Shown here piece after piece: positions 20,201-29,002 of a DNA stretch of 64,000 bases. Within the stretch, counting starts at the first letter, position 1; every line of letters starts with the position of its first letter. Position numbers and translations under genes: made by a program. The DNA is from Bacillus thuringiensis. Lineage in GTDB: Bacteria > Bacillota > Bacilli > Bacillales > Bacillaceae_G. The notes below the pieces were generated by a model. The model saw only the letters and a list, made by a program, of their open reading frames with translations. It searched no databases and had not been told where the DNA came from. The stretch lies in assembly GCF_001182785.1 (NCBI RefSeq), contig NZ_CP012100.1, positions 310,001 to 374,000 of the forward strand, given 5' to 3'.

Positions 20201-20295
20201 TTCACAATCGTAAAGTAGCAGAAGTAACCTCAGAAAGTGCGGCAATTAAGGATAAACTCAGTCAATATATCGAAGGTGACATTGATCATGAGTGA
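17218..20295 (+). CDS. VirD4/TcpA-type conjugative coupling ATPase
   Basis: A 1025-residue type IV coupling protein that brings the relaxed plasmid to the mating channel. Several N-terminal membrane segments (about residues 40-220) precede the Walker A loop GNIGTGKSA (about residues 291-299). Walker B is VLVDEFADY (about 608-616), followed by the VIAQTISQL motif of TraG/TraD proteins. A poorly conserved C-terminal tail of about 250 residues is acidic and rich in Thr/Glu. The start is TTG at 17218, after AGAGGGTG. It is the second gene of the unit with the Replic_Relax gene; the rest of the transfer apparatus lies 13 kb away, separated by replication genes and the gluconate operon. Confidence 0.9.
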   Translation: MENAVQKNTELNNTPGNGEDPKAGKSKKNSYTVTIDITKSWKYRLVARSSYYVVTLLLLLAWYFAFRGIYKYASFWSIQMGVPLPTLSIFGNPFETNYYIETFFSFWILIYTWQLSTKVKTYQEIKRRWFIFSMMLIGIVAQFLWAFSAPLAKIFIPFLNSKAGEVSLNDKGLEDTILSNFSNTMHLVFAIPVIIIILVLLWLFKIFYEHKKELLDAFGKWEYVFKIPGWMLSFLNDDRQRKLATSLHRFFTEKNPSKLPEPDIFLGPNSATREMAVIQGKSLTLNIMIIGNIGTGKSAALGLPIANQILDYMASMINNFKTLYARKDYHSEDVKGTQVNGLTVIEPSNDFCEKVYNLVLAHKIPDSVIFYLDPTNPDTPSINFVRGPVDKVAEMLCSVLTGLSDNGAGNPFFVQSERSHLKQHIYLLKLHDSKFEARFEHLIDMYNDANLVFEMHLKLKGRLPNDIESIPDRDERNHWRIMKQVDEWFDLNYVPEISGGRGGGEVVYHTEGKYYGQPKIIDKQETFVRGLRNTLNDISAQPLLRRVLCGPSDFDFEKHLEFGGILLINTAKGELSDLSDVFGKLCLYAVQNAVFRRKPNVSPYHPVLVDEFADYIYKAFKSFPAQSRKYKAPLIVIAQTISQLAIEHGPRFMDILLGTFRNKLVYGDVTNEDAKLFSKLMGTKTIYEAREGDQEIDMVTAETKTQSTRRTSYSYSKTEVPILSENDILIQKAFQCAAKIVKDNAPQGGIQVNANFVPATEFKTAKIQVDAEAAVYWLKIREESLNTEIKYDDYVTDTDVDSEENVIEELSTPTTVPTAIEGWLQKLSPDTYDYYNNEDDTDNEDELTNNQPVQDNSRKSAPRLEKGETIASIPTSNTTEHAKINEVINVQKENVPDTSKHREPIELIKKAPVITETPIEVPRAKHTPQYREPAYTSTVTHNQQEQEIQRTAEINGKNTTSNLTMQWLQQQMAATVSQDDKNTLPIDEMQGGSRLHNRKVAEVTSESAAIKDKLSQYIEGDIDHE

Positions 20296-20325
20296 TAAGC
20301 TATGCATATAACGAATTTTTCTACC

Positions 20326-20368
20326 AGTAAGAAGGTGTGGGCTGTAAGCTCATACCTTCTTACTTTTT
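20326..20368 (+). terminator. terminator of the coupling-protein operon
   Basis: AGTAAGAAGGT pairs with ACCTTCTTACT around a 17-base loop and is followed by TTTTT. A second weaker terminator (AATCCTG/CAGGATT plus T-run) follows at 20444-20472. Confidence 0.85.
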
Positions 20369-20561
20369 AAGATGATATTTCCGAAAAAAAGACTTTTTAT
20401 GAAACAAAACCAGACTTATGGCCTTATAGCAAAACTTGATTAGAATCCTGTGTTAATGTGCAGGATTTTTTCCTATTAAGCAATCGGGCCAGATTACGGA
20501 ATAACTCATTACTGAATAAGATTTTAAAGAAGAAAATTAAAACTCAGTAAGGAGGGGTTTC

Positions 20562-20720
20562 TTAATCTCGCATTGCCCCAGCTTCTCGGGAAGTCATTGC
20601 TCCTTGTCCTGCTCTTACATCATTTTGAATTTCTTGTTTTACTTTTTGCGCATCAGTTTCTGCAAAATTTGGTTTCATAATAGAACCAGACTTCTCTATA
20701 GCTTTTTTATAATTTTGCAT
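20562..20720 (-). CDS. gamma-type SASP-like small spore protein
   Basis: A 52-residue protein whose core FAETDAQKVKQEIQND resembles the FAxETNAQxVRxQN repeat of gamma-type small acid-soluble spore proteins, amino-acid stores in the spore core. It is followed by GQGAMTSREAG. The start is ATG at 20720, close behind GAGGAGGG; the longer frame upstream lacks a ribosome site. A sigma-G-like promoter fits upstream (20754-20782). The match is to one repeat only, so the protein is shorter than SspE. Confidence 0.6.
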   Translation of the reverse strand: MQNYKKAIEKSGSIMKPNFAETDAQKVKQEIQNDVRAGQGAMTSREAGAMRD

Positions 20721-20753
20721 ACAAACCCTCCTCAATTTAACGTTTAACAATCT

Positions 20754-20782
20754 TATTTTGTACAAAAGTACACTCGGTATAC
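20754..20782 (-). promoter_or_regulatory. candidate sigma-G promoter of the SASP-like gene
   Basis: On the minus strand GTATA (-35, 20782-20778) and CAAAATA (-10, 20760-20754) are separated by exactly 17 bases. The first matches GNATR; the second matches CATNNTA at six of seven positions. Confidence 0.45.
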
Positions 20783-20922
20783 CCCGGGTAGTTGAACGAA
20801 TTTCACGTAAAGTAAAGGAGAGGAAATTAAATACGTGGTTTCTGTTTTTAGGAATAGCAAATAGAAATTATTCCAATGTCAAGTGCGATTATGGAGCCAT
20901 ACATATAGAAAATGAACAAACT

Positions 20923-20964
20923 AAAAAGAAGCAGGTACCTCTGTAAAGGTATCTGCTTCTTTTT
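20923..20964. terminator. bidirectional terminator
   Basis: AAAAAGAAGCAGGTACCT pairs with AGGTATCTGCTTCTTTTT with one mismatch and a 6-base loop. It ends the minus-strand gene whose stop is at 20963. Confidence 0.85.
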
Positions 20965-22660
20965 ACATAGATTCTATAATCATTTGTCTTTCATACCACT
21001 TGTTAAGTTTTTCATTAACACTTTTTGAAATGCGTTTCATTTTTTTATTACAAAATCTTGAGAGTGTAGCAGGGGATAGACCTATTTCATCTGCTATCTC
21101 ACGCATTGTTTTATTTTGATGCATATGCTGATGCATAATTTTCTCTCGAACCATATCCTCTGATCCTACAGTAGGTTGTTTTACTGTATCTACAATATAA
21201 CGCTCCTCTTGCTTCTCTTGCGTATCTATTGATTTTTTCTTCACCATACTATCTATATTATTCATCAATTCTTTTGGAGGTAAAATAATGATTCCCAACT
21301 TTTCAAAGTAATTCTTAAACCAATTGCGTTCTCCTATCTTTGTTTCATCCAATTCTTCTGCATATGCCCAATGTGAAATGACATTTTCTTTTTCTAAATC
21401 ATTTAAAACATTTTCTAGTTGTTCACGAATTCGAGTTGGGCGCCCCTTTGTAGTTGTAATACCCATTACAGACAGTAAACCTTTTTCTCCACCAATAGAG
21501 TATGGTCTTTTTAAAGTACTGTATTGTTGACGGATTCGCCACTGCCAGGATAAATAACGTATTAAACGTTTATGAAACTTGTGTCTATAGCTATTATACT
21601 CTAATGCTTTTTTCGATAATAAAGCAGTTGTGCTATTAGATCCATACAAATAGCCCGATAAAAAACTACCTGGTTTAATCTTACAGGATTCTATCCCCAT
21701 ATATTCATTAGTATTCTTATCTCTCCATAACACTACAGAGTCCAGTACGAATAGCCTTTTGATTACTTCACGTTTTACTTCAAATTTTTCCCCTGTTTCA
21801 GCTTGATCGTTCAATACTACAACTTCATTATCATCATTCAAATAAATAAAGATACTCGCTAACGCTGCAATACGTTGCGCTACTTTTATCTTATCTTCTG
21901 CACGATAATACTCTACACCGTTTGCTGATGCTTTTGGCATATTACATAATTCCAACACATTTTCATAACTAAAATCTATGAATTCATCTGGAGATTTAGC
22001 TTGATTTAACCATTGTATTGTAATGGTATCCAAACAGTCTGCTGTAAGATCATCCATATTACTAATTACTCCATCAACCAATATAGACCATCTTTCTGCT
22101 TCGTTTGTATTCACTAATCTCAAATCCTCATCCTTATGTGAAGATAGTTGTGCAACTCCGCTTGAATTTTTTGTTTCTAATGGCAGTACCGGTTTTGCTA
22201 CTGCTTCATCTTCCTCAAAATGATTTTTTGCTATTCCATCACGTAATTGATAGTACATTGCGTCATTGGTTACAGGATAGTAATCATCCGATATATCTTC
22301 TATATGTTCTGTTACCTGACTATCTTCAAAAATTGAAATTTGAGTTGGTTCAACTGCTTCAACTTTTTCTCCGAATTCTTGTTCAATGATCTTATCTAGT
22401 ACATTTTGAATCTCAACTTTATATTTATTCAGATTGGCATAAATGTTTAACAACGATATTCCTTGCTCTTGTTTCTGACCTAACCAAGAAACAAGTGTCG
22501 AAAAGGAAGGGGACATATTAGCTGATGTTACTAATTTATCATGATTCTCTTGTACTTCTTTATAATATTTATTCCATTTGGCCCATAACTGCTTGTTTTC
22601 TTCATAAATTGGAGCAGCAAGTAGGAGGGCGTCACTGAACAATGCTAACACTTTCTCCAT
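20963..22660 (-). CDS. large protein with C-terminal helix-turn-helix, unknown function
   Basis: A 565-residue protein I do not recognise. The first 110 residues are helical, the middle is of mixed character, and the C-terminus carries a clear helix-turn-helix (MREIADEIGLSPATLSRFCNKKMKRI, about residues 520-546), so DNA binding is likely. The start is ATG at 22660 after AGGAGGTATTTAAAT; an ORF extended to 22726 lacks a ribosome site. It begins just 56 bases from an iteron-like site (22715-22741) of the type repeated near the Rep gene, suggesting that before the gluconate operon arrived this gene and the Rep gene were divergent neighbours around one iteron region. Replication or copy-control role is inference. 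Confidence 0.7.
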   Translation of the reverse strand: MEKVLALFSDALLLAAPIYEENKQLWAKWNKYYKEVQENHDKLVTSANMSPSFSTLVSWLGQKQEQGISLLNIYANLNKYKVEIQNVLDKIIEQEFGEKVEAVEPTQISIFEDSQVTEHIEDISDDYYPVTNDAMYYQLRDGIAKNHFEEDEAVAKPVLPLETKNSSGVAQLSSHKDEDLRLVNTNEAERWSILVDGVISNMDDLTADCLDTITIQWLNQAKSPDEFIDFSYENVLELCNMPKASANGVEYYRAEDKIKVAQRIAALASIFIYLNDDNEVVVLNDQAETGEKFEVKREVIKRLFVLDSVVLWRDKNTNEYMGIESCKIKPGSFLSGYLYGSNSTTALLSKKALEYNSYRHKFHKRLIRYLSWQWRIRQQYSTLKRPYSIGGEKGLLSVMGITTTKGRPTRIREQLENVLNDLEKENVISHWAYAEELDETKIGERNWFKNYFEKLGIIILPPKELMNNIDSMVKKKSIDTQEKQEERYIVDTVKQPTVGSEDMVREKIMHQHMHQNKTMREIADEIGLSPATLSRFCNKKMKRISKSVNEKLNKWYERQMIIESM

Positions 22661-22714
22661 ATTTAAATACCTCCTAACAATATTAATTACAAATATAATT
22701 TGAATCTTAAAAAT

Positions 22715-22741
22715 GTGAAACGTCATAGCTATATGATGGCT
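22715..22741 (+). repeat. single iteron left of the gluconate insertion
   Basis: GTGAAACGTCATAGCTATAT followed by GATGGCTAT matches the dispersed iterons at 30320-30895 (ATGAAACGTTATAGCTATAT then GATGGCTACAAC). Those lie over 7 kb away beside the Rep gene. Confidence 0.75.
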
Positions 22742-22743
22742 AT

Positions 22744-22906
22744 ATAACCTTTAAATTGAAATATTATCAGAATAATCCGCACAATTATTGATTTTTACTC
22801 GTTCTATTGTGGATTATTTAAATTCTCTTTACTTGTCTTTAATTATATAAAACTGCTTCTATTTGTAAAATCATTACTTTACAATACAATTTCAATTTTT
22901 AAAAGT
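22744..22906 (+). repeat. 163-bp direct repeat, left copy
   Basis: Matches 28758-28919 at about 91% by eye (about 14 differences including one indel). It contains a hairpin AATAATCCGCACAAT/ATTGTGGATTATT. The two copies bracket the gluconate operon. Confidence 0.85.
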
Positions 22907-23131
22907 GTTTAATGCTCAAATTCAGTTACTGTTACATTTTTAACATCTATATTTTTGATTCAAAAAGTTGTAAACCCGAGTGGTAAATATGTTGATGTAA
23001 GTCCTTGAATATCGTATTCTTCATTTTTCCATTCCCTAAATCTTCTTCATCAACAATAATAGTTTTTGGGGCGACTCGATTTGTTAGCTTGATAATTATG
23101 GGGCTTCCTCTAAAAGAACCAAAGCAAACAA
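22907..23131. other. spacer between left repeat and gluconate promoter
   Basis: A minus-strand open frame (22947-23180) encodes VAPKTIIVDEEDLGNGKMKN but has no ribosome site and overlaps the gntR promoter. It may be a remnant brought in with the operon. Nothing else is seen. Confidence 0.4.
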
Positions 23132-23184
23132 TAAAAGCGCTTGCATAATTAAAAATCCGAGTTATAATACTTGTATACAAGTAT
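23132..23184 (+). promoter_or_regulatory. gnt promoter with cre-like site and GntR operator
   Basis: -35 TTGCAT (23141-23146) and -10 TATAAT (23163-23168) are 16 bases apart. The 18-bp palindrome ATACTTGTATACAAGTAT (23167-23184) is the known Bacillus GntR operator and overlaps the -10 and start. TAAAAGCGCTTGCA (23132-23145) matches the CcpA cre consensus at 12 of 14 positions and overlaps the -35, predicting catabolite repression. Confidence 0.85.
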
Positions 23185-23208
23185 ACTTGATTAACATGAG
23201 GTGAATTT

Positions 23209-23940
23209 ATGGCGAAATCAATGGAATTTTTTTATCCTGAAAAATGGCTTTCAAAAGCTTCTACAGGGGATCGTGTTGCGAGCGAACTGAGAATGCGCAT
23301 TATTGCAGGAGAAATTGAAAGCGGTACCATCCTGTCGGAAAATAAATTAGCTGCCGATTTTTCTGTAAGTCGGTCACCCGTTCGTGAAGCATTAAAAGTA
23401 CTAGCTTCTGAAAATATTATTCGCTTAGAAAGAATGGGCGCAGTTGTCATTGGTTTAACCGAGAAAGAAATCGAAGAAATATATGATGTTCGTTTACTTA
23501 TAGAAAAGTTTATCTTTGAGCGACTTGTAAAGATGGACACAAATGATTTAGTAAGAGAACTAAATAAAATAATGGAAATGATGAAAATCGCCATTAAATA
23601 TCATGATTCTGATGAGTTTTCTTATCAAGATCTTTTATTCCATGAAACGATTATTCGAACCATTGAGCATTCCTACATCCTGATGATTTGGAATAATTTA
23701 AAGCCTGTTATGGAAAGCTTAATCCTTTTATCAATGCGTACTCGTTTCAAGGAAAAGTACGAAGACTTTGAACGGATTATAAAAAATCATGAGCTTTATA
23801 TAAAAGCAATCGAATCAAAAGATCGAGCCCTCATGATTGAAGCCTTACATCAAAATTTTGATGATGTTCAAGGGAAAGTTGAAGATTTTTGGATGTCACA
23901 ACAAATGTTATCTAAAGGAGTAGAGCAGGGACATGAGTAG
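23209..23940 (+). CDS. gntR: GntR, gluconate operon repressor
   Basis: A 243-residue repressor of the GntR family, FadR-type. The N-terminal winged helix (GDRVASELRMRIIAGEIESG then LSENKLAADFSVSRSPVREALKVL) is followed by an all-helical FCD effector domain. It represses the operon until gluconate binds. ATG follows GAGGTGA, 25 bases after the GntR operator. It overlaps gntK by 8 bases. The same gene order (gntR-K-P-Z) is the chromosomal Bacillus arrangement, so this is likely a transferred copy. Confidence 0.95.
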   Translation: MAKSMEFFYPEKWLSKASTGDRVASELRMRIIAGEIESGTILSENKLAADFSVSRSPVREALKVLASENIIRLERMGAVVIGLTEKEIEEIYDVRLLIEKFIFERLVKMDTNDLVRELNKIMEMMKIAIKYHDSDEFSYQDLLFHETIIRTIEHSYILMIWNNLKPVMESLILLSMRTRFKEKYEDFERIIKNHELYIKAIESKDRALMIEALHQNFDDVQGKVEDFWMSQQMLSKGVEQGHE

Positions 23941-25468
23941 CTATATGTTAGGTATAGATATCGGTACAACAAGTACGAAAGCAGTTTTATTTACTGAAAA
24001 AGGCGAAGTCATCCAAACCGAGAATATTGGTTATCCACTTCGCACACCGGATATATCCACAGCGGAACAAAATCCAGAAGAGCTTTTCCAAGCTGTTTTA
24101 CAAGCGATATCAAATATAACGAGACAGCATTCAGATAAAAAACCATCGTTTATTTCATTTAGCAGTGCTATGCATAGTGTCATAGCTATGGATGAAAATG
24201 ATCATCCGCTGACACCTTGTATCACTTGGGCAGATAATCGTAGTGAGGCATGGGCACATAAAATCAAAGATGAACTGAATGGCCATGAAGTTTATAGACG
24301 AACAGGAACACCTATTCACCCAATGTCACCATTAAGTAAAATTACATGGATTGTGAATGATCATCCGGAAATTGCTATTAGAACGAAAAAATATATTGGA
24401 ATCAAAGAATATATCTTCAAACAATTCTTTGATCAATATGTTGTTGATCATTCCATCGCCTCGTGCATGGGTATGATGAACTTAAAAACACTAGATTGGG
24501 ATGAGGAAGCTTTAAAAATTGCTGGTATAACACCAGCTCAATTATCTGAACTCGTACCAACCACCCAAATATTTAGCAACTGCAATCCAGATTTAGCTCA
24601 AAAGATTGGTATCGATTCACAAACACTGTTTGTCATTGGTGCCAGTGATGGGGTGCTTTCTAATCTAGGTGTGAATGCAATTCGAAAAGGTGAGATTGCT
24701 GTCACAATTGGAACAAGTGGTGCTATTCGGACCATCATTGACAAGCCACAAACAGATAAAAAAGGAAGAATATTTTGTTATGCCTTAACTGAAAAGCATT
24801 GGGTAATTGGTGGACCTGTAAACAATGGAGGAATGGTCCTTCGTTGGATTCGTGATGAACTTGCTTCATCAGAAGTAGAAACTGCGAAAAGACTAGGAAT
24901 TGATCCATACGATGTATTAACTAAAATAGCTGAACGCGTGAGACCTGGTGCAGACGGATTATTATTCCATCCATACCTCGCTGGTGAACGTGCACCATTA
25001 TGGAATCCAGATGTACGTGGCTCCTTCTTCGGTTTAACGATGTCACATAAGAAGGAACATATGATTCGTGCAGCTTTAGAAGGCGTTATATATAATTTAT
25101 ACACTGTATTCTTAGCGTTAACCGAATGCATGGATGGTCCTGTAACCCGTATTCAAGCAACAGGCGGCTTCGCAAGGTCTGATGTTTGGCGACAGATGAT
25201 GTCCGATATTTTCGCATCTGAAGTCGTTGTTCCAAAGAGCTACGAAAGCTCTTGTCTAGGTGCATGTATATTAGGTCTCTATGCCACAGGAAAAATTGAT
25301 TCTTTTGAAATCGTTTCCGAAATGGTTGGCAGTACCTACAAACATACACCGAAAGAAGAAGCAACAAAAGAATACAGACAATTACTGCCGATATTTATTA
25401 ACCTATCAAGGGCGCTAGAAGATGATTATACACGAATTGCAAATTATCAAAGAAATTTAATAAAGTAA
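23933..25468 (+). CDS. gntK: gluconokinase
   Basis: FGGY-family kinase, 511 residues, phosphorylating gluconate to 6-phosphogluconate with ATP. The N-terminal phosphate loop GIDIGTTSTKAVLF and the second-domain motif (ATGGFARSDVWRQMMSDIF) are intact, as is the nucleotide-binding region VTIGTSGAIR. Length is normal. It overlaps gntR, so the two are translationally coupled. Together with the permease and dehydrogenase downstream it gives a complete route from external gluconate into the pentose phosphate pathway. Confidence 0.96.
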   Translation: MSSYMLGIDIGTTSTKAVLFTEKGEVIQTENIGYPLRTPDISTAEQNPEELFQAVLQAISNITRQHSDKKPSFISFSSAMHSVIAMDENDHPLTPCITWADNRSEAWAHKIKDELNGHEVYRRTGTPIHPMSPLSKITWIVNDHPEIAIRTKKYIGIKEYIFKQFFDQYVVDHSIASCMGMMNLKTLDWDEEALKIAGITPAQLSELVPTTQIFSNCNPDLAQKIGIDSQTLFVIGASDGVLSNLGVNAIRKGEIAVTIGTSGAIRTIIDKPQTDKKGRIFCYALTEKHWVIGGPVNNGGMVLRWIRDELASSEVETAKRLGIDPYDVLTKIAERVRPGADGLLFHPYLAGERAPLWNPDVRGSFFGLTMSHKKEHMIRAALEGVIYNLYTVFLALTECMDGPVTRIQATGGFARSDVWRQMMSDIFASEVVVPKSYESSCLGACILGLYATGKIDSFEIVSEMVGSTYKHTPKEEATKEYRQLLPIFINLSRALEDDYTRIANYQRNLIK

Positions 25469-25484
25469 AACTTTCATGAGTAAT

Positions 25485-25523
25485 CCCCCAAGCCTCGCTT
25501 CTATCTAAATCTCGAGGTGGGGG
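25485..25523 (+). other. GC-rich hairpin between gntK and gntP
   Basis: CCCCC with AGCCTCG pairs with CGAGG and GGGGG around a 14-base loop, not followed by a T-run. It may stabilise or process the mRNA and set the ratio of kinase to permease. Confidence 0.55.
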
Positions 25524-25591
25524 GCCTTACTGCCCACGAATAGTGGGATAAATATAAATACAAATACAGCTAAGATTAGGGGGGAACTACG

Positions 25592-26938
25592 ATGCCATTA
25601 GTCATTGTAGCAATTGGGATTTTAGCATTACTTTTACTGATTATGCGCTTTAAATTAAATACCTTCATTTCATTAATCATTGTATCAGTCGGGGTTGCTT
25701 TAGCACTTGGAATGCCACCAGAAAAAATTTTTAAAACCATTGAAGCGGGATTAGGCGGAACACTTGGTCATTTAGCACTCGTTTTTGGACTTGGTGCGAT
25801 GTTAGGTAAGCTGCTTTCAGATTCTGGGGGCGCACAACGCATTGCCATGACCCTTGTGAAAAAATTCGGTGAAAAGAACATTCAATGGGCTGTTGTGACT
25901 GCCTCATTTATTATCGGGATTGCATTATTTTTTGAAGTAGGATTAGTATTATTAATTCCGATTGTATTTGCGATTTCAAGAGAATTAAAAGTTTCTATCT
26001 TATATCTCGGTATTTCGATGGCAGCAGCTTTATCTGTAACACACGGATTTTTACCGCCACACCCGGGACCAACTGCTATCGCTGGTGAATTGCATGCAAA
26101 CATCGGTGAAGTATTACTTTACGGTTTTATGATAGCGGTTCCAACAGTTGTGTTAGCTGGACCTGTATTTACTAAACTTGCAAAAAAACTAGTACCTGAG
26201 GCGTTCACAAAAACCGGTAATATCAAATCTTTAGGTGAGCAGAAAGTATTTAAACTTGAAGAAACTCCTGGCTTTGGAATCAGTGTTTTTACCGCTTTAC
26301 TGCCTGTTCTTTTAATGGCAGTCGCTACAATTATTACTTTGCTGCAAAAAACAATGGGATTCAAAGATAATAGTTTACTAGCAACGATCGAGTTTATTGG
26401 GAATGCGGATACTGCCATGTTGATATCCTTACTAGTTGCGATCTATACAATGGGATTGGCAAGAAATATTCCAATCAAAAACGTGATGGAATCTTGTACA
26501 ACAGCGATCTCGAATATTGGGATGATGCTCTTAATTATTGGTGGAGGCGGCGCTTTCAAACAAGTATTAATTGATGGCGGCGTTGGTAACTATGTAGCCG
26601 AATTATTCAAAGGTACTTCATTATCACCGATCTTGCTCGCATGGATTATCGCTGCCATTTTACGTATTTCATTGGGGTCTGCTACGGTTGCTGCATTAAC
26701 AACTGTCGGTTTAGTGATTCCGATGTTAGGTCAATCTGATGTTAACCTTGCTTTAGTTGTCCTTGCAACAGGGGCTGGTAGTTTAATTGCTTCACACGTG
26801 AACGATGCTGGTTTCTGGATGTTCAAAGAGTACTTTGGTTTAAGCATGAAAGAAACATTTGCAACATGGACGTTACTTGAGACTATCGTTTCTGTAGCCG
26901 GATTAGGGTTTACTTTATTACTAAGTTTATTTGTATAG
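25592..26938 (+). CDS. gntP: gluconate permease
   Basis: A 448-residue polytopic membrane protein of the GntP family importing gluconate by proton symport. It shows about 12 hydrophobic segments and the family-typical stretches HGFLPPHPGPTAIA (about residues 150-163) and GSATVAALTTVG. A strong ribosome site (AGGGGGGAAC) precedes the ATG. It lies 123 bases after gntK with only a hairpin between, so it is probably in the same transcript. Confidence 0.96.
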   Translation: MPLVIVAIGILALLLLIMRFKLNTFISLIIVSVGVALALGMPPEKIFKTIEAGLGGTLGHLALVFGLGAMLGKLLSDSGGAQRIAMTLVKKFGEKNIQWAVVTASFIIGIALFFEVGLVLLIPIVFAISRELKVSILYLGISMAAALSVTHGFLPPHPGPTAIAGELHANIGEVLLYGFMIAVPTVVLAGPVFTKLAKKLVPEAFTKTGNIKSLGEQKVFKLEETPGFGISVFTALLPVLLMAVATIITLLQKTMGFKDNSLLATIEFIGNADTAMLISLLVAIYTMGLARNIPIKNVMESCTTAISNIGMMLLIIGGGGAFKQVLIDGGVGNYVAELFKGTSLSPILLAWIIAAILRISLGSATVAALTTVGLVIPMLGQSDVNLALVVLATGAGSLIASHVNDAGFWMFKEYFGLSMKETFATWTLLETIVSVAGLGFTLLLSLFV

Positions 26939-27202
26939 ATCTTTCTAAACAGTAAAAGGGATACGGAAGCTGTTTAATGTGATTTTTCATAATTAACCGG
27001 TTATTTTTCATGATTGATTAATAAGGATGACAATTTCTCTTTATTTTTTAACTTGATAGTGATGTGCCGTGTCCCTATAACCTTTTGTACGAATACTGGC
27101 GGAGCCTATTGAAATGAAAAAGATTAATTATTTGATTAAAGTGATGTTTTAGGTATATATACTATAATACAGAGTAACATACATGGAAAGGAACGATGGA
27201 AT

Positions 27203-28612
27203 ATGGAAAAGTTACAAATTGGAGTTGTTGGTGTGGGCGTTATGGGAAAAAGCCTCGCACTTAACTTTGAAAGCAAAGGGTATTCTGTTGCCCTATATGA
27301 TATTTCTAAGGAAAAAGTTGATGAAATCATTGAGGAAAACCGTGGTAAAAACTTAGTTGGTACTCATATAGTTGAAGAGTTTGTTAACTCACTTGAATCA
27401 CCTAGAAAGATTTTATTAATGGTTAATGCAGGGGAAATTACAGATAAGGCGATTGATTCTCTAGTCCCTCACCTTGATAAAGGTGATATTTTAATTGACG
27501 GTGGTAATACATACTTTGTCGATACAATTCGCCGAAACAAACGTCTTGCCGAAGAAGGAATCAATTTCATCGGGGCAGGTGTGTCAGGCGGCGAAGAGGG
27601 TGCATTGAAGGGACCATCTATTATGCCAGGCGGACAGAAGGATGCATACGAAAAAGTAAAGGATATGCTTGAAAACATCTCTGCAAAAGTGAATAACGAG
27701 CCTTGCTGTTCTTATATCGGACCTAATGGGGCAGGCCACTATGTAAAGATGGTTCACAACGGTATTGAGTATGGAGATATGCAATTAATTTGTGAAGCAT
27801 ATTTCTTCTTGAAACAAACACTTGATTTGACTGCAGAAGAGTTCCATGAAATATTTGCTGAATGGAATAAAGGTGAACTGAACAGCTATCTAATTGAGAT
27901 TACAGCCGATATCTTCAAGAAGAAAGATGAAGAAACTGGTAAGCCATTAGTGGATGTTATTCTTGATACTGCAGGACAAAAGGGTACAGGGAAATGGACC
28001 AGCCAAAGCGCACTTGATTTAGGTATCTCTTTGCCTATTATCACAGAATCTGTATTTGCACGTTGCATTTCTGCTTTAAAAGAAGAGCGCGTGAACGCAA
28101 GCAAAGTTTTATCTGGCCCTAAAGATAAAACAGCAATTGGAGTTGAAAAAGCTGAATTAATTGAAGCAGTGCGCCAAGCTTTATATATGAGTAAAATTTG
28201 TTCTTATGCACAAGGATTCACGCAATTGAAGGCAGCTTCTGAGGAATATGATTGGAACCTTGATTTTGGCAGTATTTCTATGCTTTGGAGAGGTGGATGT
28301 ATTATCCGTGCTGCCTTTTTGCAGAACATTAAAGAGGCTTATGAGACAAACACTGACCTACCGAACCTTTTACTTGATCCATACTTTAAAGAAATTGTAG
28401 AGTCATATCAAGGCGGATTACGCCAAATTATCTCAATGGCTGTACAACAGGGCATTCCGATACCTGCATTTTCAGCAGCAATTTCTTATTATGACAGCTA
28501 TCGTACTGCCAAACTACCTGCAAACTTATTACAAGCGCAGCGCGATTATTTTGGAGCGCATACGTATAAACGAGTAGATAAAGAAGGTACATTCCATACA
28601 AAATGGATATAA
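27203..28612 (+). CDS. gntZ: 6-phosphogluconate dehydrogenase, decarboxylating
   Basis: A 469-residue oxidoreductase converting 6-phosphogluconate to ribulose 5-phosphate and CO2. Visible are the Rossmann loop [20 protein letters not shown], the substrate loop [21 protein letters not shown] and the family signature [20 protein letters not shown]. The C-terminal tail [18 protein letters not shown] is complete. A TATAAT at 27163-27168 suggests its own promoter within the 264-base gap after gntP; that gap also has arms AAAAGGGATACGG and CCGTGTCCCT in inverted orientation. It is the last gene of the gluconate cluster. Confidence 0.96.
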   Translation: MEKLQIGVVGVGVMGKSLALNFESKGYSVALYDISKEKVDEIIEENRGKNLVGTHIVEEFVNSLESPRKILLMVNAGEITDKAIDSLVPHLDKGDILIDGGNTYFVDTIRRNKRLAEEGINFIGAGVSGGEEGALKGPSIMPGGQKDAYEKVKDMLENISAKVNNEPCCSYIGPNGAGHYVKMVHNGIEYGDMQLICEAYFFLKQTLDLTAEEFHEIFAEWNKGELNSYLIEITADIFKKKDEETGKPLVDVILDTAGQKGTGKWTSQSALDLGISLPIITESVFARCISALKEERVNASKVLSGPKDKTAIGVEKAELIEAVRQALYMSKICSYAQGFTQLKAASEEYDWNLDFGSISMLWRGGCIIRAAFLQNIKEAYETNTDLPNLLLDPYFKEIVESYQGGLRQIISMAVQQGIPIPAFSAAISYYDSYRTAKLPANLLQAQRDYFGAHTYKRVDKEGTFHTKWI

Positions 28613-28618
28613 AATAAG

Positions 28619-28653
28619 AAATGGACTAAGATTAAATTCTTAGTCCATTTTTC
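28619..28653 (+). terminator. terminator of the gluconate operon
   Basis: AAATGGACTAAGA pairs with TCTTAGTCCATTT around a 6-base loop, followed by TTC and T-rich DNA. Confidence 0.9.
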
Positions 28654-28757
28654 ATCCCACAATTCGCAGGCTATAAGACTCCCACTGATGGAAGTTCACT
28701 TTAAACGAATGACTGAATCAAAATGCGTTTATTTTTCCCATTTAGATGAAAAACCAC

Positions 28758-28919
28758 ATAACCTCTAAGGTGAAGTATTATCTGAATAATCCGCACAATC
28801 GTTGATTTTACTCGTTTTATCGTAGATCATTTAAATTCTATTTACTTGTCTTTAATTATATAAAACTGCTTCTATTTGTAAAATCACTACTTTACAATAC
28901 AATTTCAATTTTTAAAAGT
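28758..28919 (+). repeat. 163-bp direct repeat, right copy
   Basis: Counterpart of 22744-22906 in the same orientation. It sits directly before the 39-bp repeat array, as expected if the left copy marks the other side of an insertion. Confidence 0.85.
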
Positions 28920-29002
28920 AAATTAGTTAAACACACTGATTTTTTGCTTAACGCCTAGATAACTTGTTACTCTAAGTCAAAAGTTAAATCCCCCAGCTGC
29001 TT

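Noticed and set aside
20758..20946. Plus-strand 62-residue frame
   Set aside because: Its start overlaps the SASP-like promoter, there is no ribosome site and no family resemblance.
22947..23180. Minus-strand 77-residue frame upstream of gntR
   Set aside because: Overlaps the gnt promoter, has no ribosome site; at best a remnant.
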